Shown here one piece after another: positions 1-4,367 of a stretch of DNA of 6,152 bases (the stretch's first letter is position 1; each line of letters begins with the position of its first letter). The position numbers were made by a program, and so were the translations under genes. Under the pieces are notes generated by a model, which was given only the letters and a program-made list of their open reading frames with translations, had not been told where the DNA came from and did no database searches. The stretch covers positions 1 to 6,152 of the forward strand of contig JAOUDT010000080.1 of the NCBI GenBank assembly GCA_029859145.1, read 5' to 3'. This stretch comes from Dehalococcoidia bacterium (lineage in GTDB: Bacteria; Chloroflexota; Dehalococcoidia; GIF9; AB-539-J10).

Positions 1-128
1 AACGCCTTATAGCGCCTCTCGGCGTTCGCGTCACTCGCCTGGCTCGCGGTTTGCCATTCGGTGCTGAGCTGGAATATGCTGACGACCTGACCCTGGGACA
101 AGCGCTGGAAAACAGGCGAGAATTCTAA
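1..128 (+). CDS. recR: Recombination protein RecR, C-terminal end (5' part outside window)
   Basis: The first full codon is at position 3 and the frame runs open from the left edge to TAA at 126-128, giving 41 residues. The peptide contains VTRLARGLPFGAELEYAD followed by TLGQALENRREF and the stop. This is the characteristic C-terminus of RecR: the end of the TOPRIM domain, then the short terminal helix with the ARG-LP-G-LEYAD and TL-AL-RR pattern. RecR acts with RecO (and RecF) to load RecA at single-strand gaps, as a cytoplasmic ring clamped on DNA. The zinc finger and most of the TOPRIM domain lie outside the window. It is the only housekeeping gene here and marks the chromosomal side of the accessory genes. 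The next gene starts 123 bases downstream on the same strand, and read-through from recR is possible. The identification rests on a short but very conserved tail. Confidence 0.87.
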   Translation, partial: RLIAPLGVRVTRLARGLPFGAELEYADDLTLGQALENRREF

Positions 129-130
129 CA

Positions 131-150
131 GGGTGTTCATAGCGACACCT
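131..150 (+). other. Small stem-loop downstream of recR
   Basis: GGTGT (132-136) pairs with ACACC (145-149) around an 8-base loop, and a G-T wobble (131/150) extends the stem. It begins three bases after the recR stop. No run of T follows (the next bases are TGAAGATAAAAC), so it does not look like a standard intrinsic terminator. It could be a weak 3' end or RNA-stabilising hairpin, or chance. Confidence 0.25.
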
Positions 151-235
151 TGAAGATAAAACAAGAATCCTGTAAGAGGTGGGGTTTCCCGAAAACCGAG
201 GGGGACTTCCGATGTATCAGACATGCATTTTCAAC

Positions 236-243
236 AAAGGAGG
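236..243 (+). promoter_or_regulatory. Strong ribosome binding site that fixes the DUF169 start
   Basis: AAAGGAGG lies 8 bases before ATG 252. It is close to a perfect Shine-Dalgarno. The reading frame stays open upstream to a TTG at 150, but the upstream residues do not resemble the family and no comparable site precedes them. This element therefore decides the start at 252. Confidence 0.85.
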
Positions 244-251
244 AGCAGAAC

Positions 252-1046
252 ATGGCAGATCTAAAACAAATCGACGAAGCGTTGACCCGATATGTGCGGC
301 CACAAACCTTTCCACTAGCAATCCGGATGTGCGAATCCGAAAAAGAACTCCCTGACAAGACCAGAACGCCTCAAAAAGACATGGGAATAAACGTTTCGTT
401 GTGCCATGCAATTAACCTGGCGCGGCGCTATGGCTGGACTATAGCTGTTGACAAGTTTCAGAGCTGTTACGTTGCTGGCATAAGCATGGGATTCTTGCCT
501 TTACTGCCGGATGTCGCTGACGGGAGCTTCCAGGAGTCTCTCGGGTTATGGGGGATGAACAAAAAACAGGCAGCAGCGGCTATTCAAGCCCTTCCCAAAT
601 TCGAATATGGTAAGTACAAGCACTTACTCATGGCTCCCCTAAACAGAGCTGCCTTTGAACCACATCTCATCCTGGTTTACGGCAATCCCGCTCAAATATG
701 GATACTCCTCACAGGCTACCTCAACGGGACAGGCAAGACAAGTCTGGACGCCGCTCTGTCTATAGGAGCCGGGTGTACAACCTATATCACTCGGACTATC
801 GAAAAAGACGAATGCCAGTTCACCCTGCTCAGCCTTGGGGAACGGCTGATTCCTCATACCGAAGACTGCGAGTGCGCTTTTTCGATACCGATAGGCAAGA
901 TTGAGAAAACGATTCAAGGGTTGGAGCTGGGTCACAAAATTGGTGTTTTCAGATATCCGCTTCCTACATTTTTGAGATATGACTCACCACACCCGCCCGG
1001 ATATGACAAAATGCTGAGTCATCTGCTGGGGAAAGAATCGCAGTGA
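252..1046 (+). CDS. DUF169 family protein of unknown function
   Basis: This is a 264-residue protein that I place in the DUF169 family (PF02596). The N-terminal block has the family's LTRYVRPQTFPLAIRM pattern (residues 11-26). It is followed by the Cys-containing segment CHAINLARRYGW (C51), then a second conserved-looking cysteine in SCYVAGISMGF (C72), and the mid-protein GAGCTTYITR segment (C175). Further cysteines at 188, 206 and 208 cluster in the C-terminal third. No signal peptide or membrane segment is visible, so it is probably cytoplasmic. No reaction is established for the family. It is common in anaerobes and often sits near redox or CoA-thioester enzymes, and spaced cysteines would suit a metal or cofactor role, but that is inference. 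ATG 252 is chosen because of the AAAGGAGG site and because family similarity begins there. It precedes the AbfD-like gene by 160 bases on the same strand, so the two may share a function, although that gene also has its own promoter candidate. Confidence 0.85.
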   Translation: MADLKQIDEALTRYVRPQTFPLAIRMCESEKELPDKTRTPQKDMGINVSLCHAINLARRYGWTIAVDKFQSCYVAGISMGFLPLLPDVADGSFQESLGLWGMNKKQAAAAIQALPKFEYGKYKHLLMAPLNRAAFEPHLILVYGNPAQIWILLTGYLNGTGKTSLDAALSIGAGCTTYITRTIEKDECQFTLLSLGERLIPHTEDCECAFSIPIGKIEKTIQGLELGHKIGVFRYPLPTFLRYDSPHPPGYDKMLSHLLGKESQ

Positions 1047-1065
1047 GGCGACGGTCAACCCCTGT

Positions 1066-1099
1066 TCCCTGATTCACTCGCCCTTCTGCGAATGAGGGA
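1066..1099. repeat. Imperfect inverted repeat between the DUF169 and AbfD-like genes
   Basis: TCCCTGATTC (1066-1075) pairs with GAATGAGGGA (1090-1099): nine base pairs with one G-G mismatch, around a 14-base loop. No T tract follows; the next bases are GAGCCCGGGAATT. It ends 10 bases before the candidate -35 box at 1110. It could be a 3' stabilising hairpin for the DUF169 transcript, a poor terminator, or a dyad operator for the downstream gene. The sequence shows only the symmetry. Confidence 0.45.
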
Positions 1100-1109
1100 G
1101 CCCGGGAAT

Positions 1110-1138
1110 TTGCCTGCCAGTGCAGCGCGAGCTATACT
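1110..1138 (+). promoter_or_regulatory. Candidate sigma-70-type promoter for the AbfD-like gene
   Basis: TTGCCT (1110-1115, four of six matches to TTGACA) and TATACT (1133-1138, five of six matches to TATAAT) are separated by exactly 17 bases. Transcription would begin near 1145, giving a leader of about 60 bases before ATG 1207. The site lies wholly in the intergenic gap, which suits independent expression of the downstream gene. It was found by eye, and the -35 box is only moderate. Confidence 0.42.
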
Positions 1139-1147
1139 ATGGAAGAT

Positions 1148-1161
1148 ATTCGTTCGCGAAT
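1148..1161 (+). other. UUCG-loop hairpin in the presumed 5' leader
   Basis: ATTCG (1148-1152) and CGAAT (1157-1161) pair perfectly around a TTCG tetraloop. The closing pair is G-C rather than the extra-stable C-G. If the promoter at 1110-1138 is right, this hairpin sits at the extreme 5' end of the transcript and could protect it. It may also be chance. Confidence 0.35.
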
Positions 1162-1195
1162 CGCCAAGAGATTAGGACTCTGGCTATCATCGAGC

Positions 1196-1202
1196 AAGGA
1201 GG
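1196..1202 (+). promoter_or_regulatory. Ribosome binding site that fixes the AbfD-like start
   Basis: AAGGAGG ends 4 bases before ATG 1207. The spacing is a little short but the match is full. The frame is open upstream to an ATG at 1120, but that start has no comparable site, overlaps the candidate promoter, and would add 29 residues with no likeness to the family. Confidence 0.8.
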
Positions 1203-1206
1203 AAGA

Positions 1207-2739
1207 ATGAGAACAAAAGAGCAGTATATACAGGGTCTGGCAAAAATGAAACGAAACGTCTATTTCGATGGCGCGTTAATTGACCGTACCAACGAGCTGC
1301 AGATGGACTGTATAAATACCATCGGCACCACATTTGATGAGGCTCTCAAGCCAGAGAACCAGGACCTGTGTACCGCTATCTCCCATCTCACAGGTGAACG
1401 TATCAGCCGCTTCACTCACGTCCACCAGAACACCGGCGACCTGCACAAGAAGCAGGACATGACCCGCATGCTCTGTCAGAAGGTAGCTGGCTGCATCCAG
1501 CGGTGCATGGGCATCGACTCCACCAATGCCGTCTACAACGTTTCCTACGAAGCGGACAAGATGAACAAAGGCGCCACACAGTACCACGAGAACTTCAAGA
1601 AGTGGCTTACTCGCTTCCAGACGGAAGACCTGGTGGGCTGCTGCGCGCAGACGGACGTCAAGGGCGATAGGCTGCTCAGGCCTGCTGAGCAGCCTAACCC
1701 GGATGCCTACGTGCGTATCAAGGAAAGGCTCAGCGACGGCATCGTGGTCAGCGGCTGCAAGTTGCACATCTCCGAAGCGTCGGTTGCCGATGAGGTGCTG
1801 GTAGTGCCGACACGGGCGCTGCGTCCGGAAGACAAGGACTATGCCGTTGCCTTTGCTATCCCGGGCGATTGGGACGGACTGAAACAGGTAGTCACCGTTC
1901 ACAACCTCAGACCCAGAGAACATTTCAAACGTGGTTTCCTGCCCGGGGCTACAGATTCTTACATGATATTTGACGACTGCTTCGTGCCCTGGGAAAGAGT
2001 CTTCCTGGCCGGCGAATGGCAGCACGGCGGCGTGCTGGCTCTTTTATTCGCCCTCTTTCACCGCCATTCTTATTCTGGCTGCAAACCGGCCCTTGGCGAC
2101 GTACTTCTGGGGACCGCTGCACTGGCTGCCGAGGTGAACAACATCCACAAGACACCAGGAGTTCGAAAGAAGCTGGCCGACATTATCATGGTCACAGAGC
2201 TGGGTTATGCAGCCGGATACACAGCCTCTGACCTGGGCAAGCCGGAGGTTTACATACCTGGAATAGGATTCGTGCCCTATGGCCCCGGCTCCTATATACC
2301 CAATTCAATCTACTGCAACGTCGGCCGCTGCCTGACCGGTGAGGCGGTGTACCATGAAACGGAGATGCTCTGTGACATCTCCGGGGGCGTGGTAGCAACC
2401 TTCCCGCATGAGAAGGATTTCCTGAACCCGGAGACCCGTGAGTTTCTCTTGAAATACACCAAGCGCAATCCGGACATGCCCGTGGAGGACCAGGCACAGC
2501 TATGGCGTTATCTGGGTGATGTTCTCTGCTCAGCGAGCGGTGGCATACATAATATCGGCAGCTACCACGGCGGCGGCTCACCTATCATGGAGCAAATTGC
2601 CATCACTACGCAGTATGACGTCGAGTCCAGGAAGAAGCTGGTCAGGCACATCGCCGGTATGAGCGGTGGCGACCGTGATGCCTTGAGCAAGAAGATGACC
2701 TCGCCAGCCAAGACGCCGGCAAAGGCAGCCAAGCGGTAA
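1207..2739 (+). CDS. 4-hydroxybutyryl-CoA dehydratase-like (AbfD/HpaB family) radical flavoenzyme
   Basis: This 510-residue protein aligns end to end by eye with my recollection of Clostridium aminobutyricum AbfD (about 490 residues). The N-terminus RTKEQYIQGLAKMKRNVYF matches the AbfD opening, supporting ATG 1207. AbfD-type enzymes use FAD and one [4Fe-4S] cluster to dehydrate 4-hydroxybutyryl-CoA to crotonyl-CoA through a ketyl radical. The cluster ligands C99, C103, H292 and C299 correspond to C96 and C100 in CIQRC, and H285 and C292 in HRHSYSGC. Q98, Y289 and K293 match AbfD Q101, Y296 and K300; S189 stands where AbfD has T190. However, AbfD E257 corresponds to D250, and AbfD E455, three residues before HGAGSP, corresponds to G451 (here SYHGGGSP). 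AbfD A460 becomes G456. Retained ligands indicate a working cluster, while the swaps suggest a different substrate or reaction. HpaB-type flavin hydroxylases lack the Cys/His ligands, so simple hydroxylase function is unlikely. The C-terminus has an unusual Lys/Ala-rich tail (about 495-510). It is soluble, with no signal peptide. Confidence 0.85.
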   Translation: MRTKEQYIQGLAKMKRNVYFDGALIDRTNELQMDCINTIGTTFDEALKPENQDLCTAISHLTGERISRFTHVHQNTGDLHKKQDMTRMLCQKVAGCIQRCMGIDSTNAVYNVSYEADKMNKGATQYHENFKKWLTRFQTEDLVGCCAQTDVKGDRLLRPAEQPNPDAYVRIKERLSDGIVVSGCKLHISEASVADEVLVVPTRALRPEDKDYAVAFAIPGDWDGLKQVVTVHNLRPREHFKRGFLPGATDSYMIFDDCFVPWERVFLAGEWQHGGVLALLFALFHRHSYSGCKPALGDVLLGTAALAAEVNNIHKTPGVRKKLADIIMVTELGYAAGYTASDLGKPEVYIPGIGFVPYGPGSYIPNSIYCNVGRCLTGEAVYHETEMLCDISGGVVATFPHEKDFLNPETREFLLKYTKRNPDMPVEDQAQLWRYLGDVLCSASGGIHNIGSYHGGGSPIMEQIAITTQYDVESRKKLVRHIAGMSGGDRDALSKKMTSPAKTPAKAAKR

Positions 2740-2996
2740 CCGGGTAGGCCTCCCTCAGAATCTAGAGGACTTTCTGGCTCACGGGTCCGTTGTAGGCGAC
2801 TCCAACACGACCGGCTGTATAAATCTTGTTGAGCAGTACCCTAGCGTATCGTTCCAGCCAAGTAGATTATGTCAACCAGACACGGATGTACGTCCCGCAG
2901 TCTGTTTCCCCTCTCTTCATGTTCCATACCACAGGCCATGATCTAGAGTCTCAATTCCTACCCGTTCCTACCTGTGAGCTGTGAAACGTTCCACGC
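2740..2996. other. Convergent intergenic gap with no confident gene or terminator
   Basis: This gap separates the 3' ends of the AbfD-like (plus) and FrhB-like (minus) genes. I see only weak hairpins: CCTC/GAGG at 2753-2768, CAGAA/TTCTG at 2756-2776, and GTGAAA/TTCCAC at 2981-2994. None has a clear T run. The octamer TTCCTACC occurs twice in tandem (2955-2962 and 2965-2972). The minus strand is open from 2866 to a TAG at 2762-2764, encoding a natural-looking peptide without a start codon. The plus strand is also open for about 60 codons after 2740, again without a start. A decayed gene is possible but not shown. Confidence 0.4.
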
Positions 2997-4109
2997 TCAG
3001 ACGCCGTCCAGCCGGTGAGAAACTCTCTCCTCCGTTATCCCCAGTATGGCGGCAATTTCCTTCTTATCGAGTCCTCGTTTCCTCAACGTGAATGTCTCCT
3101 CTGTCTGCTTAGCCTTCTCCTTTTTTCTGCTAGCTATTTCCCTCACGTCAACAGAATCCTCTATCTCTTTTGTTTCTACGAGCCTCTTCTTCACCATGCC
3201 GGCAAACACCTTTTCACCCTCTTGCGTCCTGATTATAACTGTTGACCAACCCTCGGCGGACCCAGTGCTGCCGATGGCAATATCAGCCAGTTCAGCGGCG
3301 AAGTCCTGGCAAACGAGGCAATGTCTGGGGACACAGCTCTTGACCTCAACTATGGGCAAAGATAGTTTCTTCCCTCCGGCATATATGTTGAACTCATTGG
3401 AGACATCCAGTTTATCCACCCGGTTGATATCGAGTCCCTTTGCCCCGACTTTCTCCACCAGGCAAGTATATTCGTAGTTCTCCCGACAAAACAGCCCTAC
3501 GGTGAGTTTCACCGCTGACGCCAGAGGCAGGCCTTTGTGCTTCAGGTATCTTATCGACTGTATATGGCATGGCGAACCCACAACGCAGATTCTGCTCAGC
3601 CCGCGGTCAACGACAGCAGCTCGTAACTCTTTCAGCATTGGCACCACGCCGTATTTGCTGCCGGCTGCGCGGATAATCTCGTCCCTGGTGCTGGCGATAC
3701 AGGCTATGGGTGCCCAGCCGTCTCTGCCGACTACCAGTGCCCCATCTATGACGCCGCTGTCCAAAGCATAGAGGAGCAAAGTGGTTACGATGCCACCATC
3801 CTGGCAGGTCTTTTCAATTTCTGTGTCTTTTGTTCTTGCCGCTACGATGCGCCTGTATGCGCCTATGGTCTCCTTTCTTCCCCAGCCCATAATGCTGTTC
3901 TCTATATCTTTTATGAGGTCGTGCCTAAGCATATAGCAGGCATCGTAACAGGTATGGCAACCCACGCAATCCACGGTACGCTTGGGCCGCCTGGGTGTGT
4001 TTTCAGTAAGCTTGATGTGAGAGTCGGGACAAGCTGTGATACATGCCCCGCATACTGTGCATTCTCCTGTATCTATTGCCCTAGCCTCTAAATCCTCATA
4101 ACTCGGCAT
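2997..4109 (-). CDS. FrhB/FdhB-family Fe-S flavoprotein with ferredoxin domain and HTH-like tail
   Basis: This is a 370-residue protein of the coenzyme F420 hydrogenase/dehydrogenase beta-subunit family. Residues 17-58 form a two-cluster ferredoxin domain: C17, C20, C23, C27 and C48, C51, C54, C58. The FrhB N-terminal domain follows, with CQDGG at 102-106 (family form SQDGG). The C-terminal domain has GSPCHIQSIR at 178-187 (C181), GLFCREN at 205-211 (C208), and CVPRHCLVCQDFAAELADIAIGS at 259-281, whose cysteines (C259, C264, C267) are likely ligands of another cluster. Members carry FAD and pass electrons between ferredoxin-type donors and F420 or other acceptors; which acceptor applies here is unknown. 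Residues 325-340 are a charged linker, and 342-367 read like a helix-turn-helix (EIAAILGITEERVSHRL), which is not normal for the family. ATG 4109 is chosen over TTG 4142 because GAGGT precedes it by 8 bases and the family begins there. It is on the same strand as the ligase and AOR but 258 bases away, with its own promoter candidate, so it is probably transcribed separately. Confidence 0.86.
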   Translation of the reverse strand: MPSYEDLEARAIDTGECTVCGACITACPDSHIKLTENTPRRPKRTVDCVGCHTCYDACYMLRHDLIKDIENSIMGWGRKETIGAYRRIVAARTKDTEIEKTCQDGGIVTTLLLYALDSGVIDGALVVGRDGWAPIACIASTRDEIIRAAGSKYGVVPMLKELRAAVVDRGLSRICVVGSPCHIQSIRYLKHKGLPLASAVKLTVGLFCRENYEYTCLVEKVGAKGLDINRVDKLDVSNEFNIYAGGKKLSLPIVEVKSCVPRHCLVCQDFAAELADIAIGSTGSAEGWSTVIIRTQEGEKVFAGMVKKRLVETKEIEDSVDVREIASRKKEKAKQTEETFTLRKRGLDKKEIAAILGITEERVSHRLDGV

Positions 4110-4113
4110 ATGT

Positions 4114-4251
4114 CTATACCTCGTTCGGGAAATGGTAGGCAAAGTATTCTAACAGAGATAGTCTTGGGATGTCAGATGTATCCTGGCTTGAATCATCAGT
4201 ATGCGGCTTTAATGGGTCGCAGCCGCATGTTTGACAGACAAAGCAGAACAT
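4114..4251 (-). CDS. Doubtful small Cys-rich reading frame just upstream of the FrhB-like gene
   Basis: A 45-codon frame starts at ATG 4251 and ends in TAG at 4116-4114, only 4 bases before the FrhB-like ATG. The stop overlaps that gene's ribosome binding region, the arrangement expected for translational coupling. The product begins MFCFVCQTCGC, with cysteines at 3, 6, 9 and 11, which could bind metal or a cluster; the remainder is polar and unlike anything I recognise. Against it, the only upstream purine-rich stretch (GCGGGG) is too close to the ATG, and the frame contains both the perfect inverted repeat (4201-4228) and the best promoter candidate. It could be a leader peptide, a small Fe-S protein, or chance. 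Confidence 0.22.
   Translation of the reverse strand: MFCFVCQTCGCDPLKPHTDDSSQDTSDIPRLSLLEYFAYHFPNEV
4118..4122 (-). promoter_or_regulatory. Ribosome binding site that fixes the FrhB-like start
   Basis: Read on the minus strand, GAGGT (4122 to 4118) stands 8 bases before ATG 4109. No such site precedes the alternative TTG at 4142, which also falls at about the transcription start of the candidate promoter. Confidence 0.65.
4146..4175 (-). promoter_or_regulatory. Candidate sigma-70-type promoter for the FrhB-like gene
   Basis: On the minus strand, CTGACA (4175-4170, five of six to TTGACA) and TAGAAT (4151-4146, five of six to TATAAT) are 18 bases apart. Transcription would start near 4139, leaving a leader of about 30 bases before ATG 4109 that includes the GAGGT site. 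This geometry independently favours ATG 4109 over TTG 4142. It was found by eye. Confidence 0.5.
4201..4228. repeat. Perfect 8-bp inverted repeat upstream of the FrhB-like gene
   Basis: ATGCGGCT (4201-4208) and AGCCGCAT (4221-4228) are exact inverted repeats separated by 12 bases. The outer bases add two possible wobble pairs. It lies about 25 bases upstream of the -35 box of the candidate promoter on the minus strand and has no T tract. An activator- or repressor-binding dyad is plausible from position, and an RNA hairpin in read-through transcripts from the ligase gene is equally possible. Confidence 0.5.
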
Positions 4252-4346
4252 GCCCCGCGTATATCTTATTCTCGGGAGCTACACCACACAACGCGGATCC
4301 TGAACGTACTCATTGATCGCGAGCACACGGGTAGATGTTTCACACT

Positions 4347-4367
4347 AGGAACCAAAATCTGGTCCCT
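4347..4367 (-). terminator. Stem-loop directly after the acyl-CoA ligase stop, possible transcript end
   Basis: In the minus-strand RNA, AGGGACCA and UGGUUCCU pair over eight positions with one G-U wobble around a five-base loop (GAUUU). The stem begins at the base following the TAG of the ligase gene. The bases after it (AGUGUGAAAC) are not a U run, so it may be a 3' stabilising hairpin or a factor-dependent stop rather than a classical intrinsic terminator. It fits the view that the AOR-ligase unit ends here. Confidence 0.38.

Noticed and set aside
181..228. Possible riboswitch in the recR-DUF169 gap (hairpins at 183-197 and 212-224)
   Set aside because: The stems are only 4-5 base pairs and match no riboswitch consensus I know.
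150..251. N-terminal extension of the DUF169 protein from the TTG at 150
   Set aside because: It has no ribosome site and no likeness to the family in the added 34 residues, whereas AAAGGAGG stands 8 bases before ATG 252.
1120..1206. N-terminal extension of the AbfD-like protein from the ATG at 1120
   Set aside because: It overlaps the promoter candidate, has no ribosome site, and AbfD-type similarity begins at ATG 1207 behind AAGGAGG.
1276..2025. Long open frame on the minus strand inside the AbfD-like gene
   Set aside because: It is antisense to a well-supported conserved protein and resembles no known family; it is a codon-bias shadow.
2760..2948. Repeated ATCTAGAG octamer at 2760-2767 and 2941-2948
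   Set aside because: It is only 8 bases long, with no flanking symmetry or mobile-element features; chance is sufficient.
4110..4142. TTG start at 4142 for the FrhB-like gene
   Set aside because: It lies at the predicted transcription start with no ribosome site; ATG 4109 has GAGGT at 8 bases and matches the family start.
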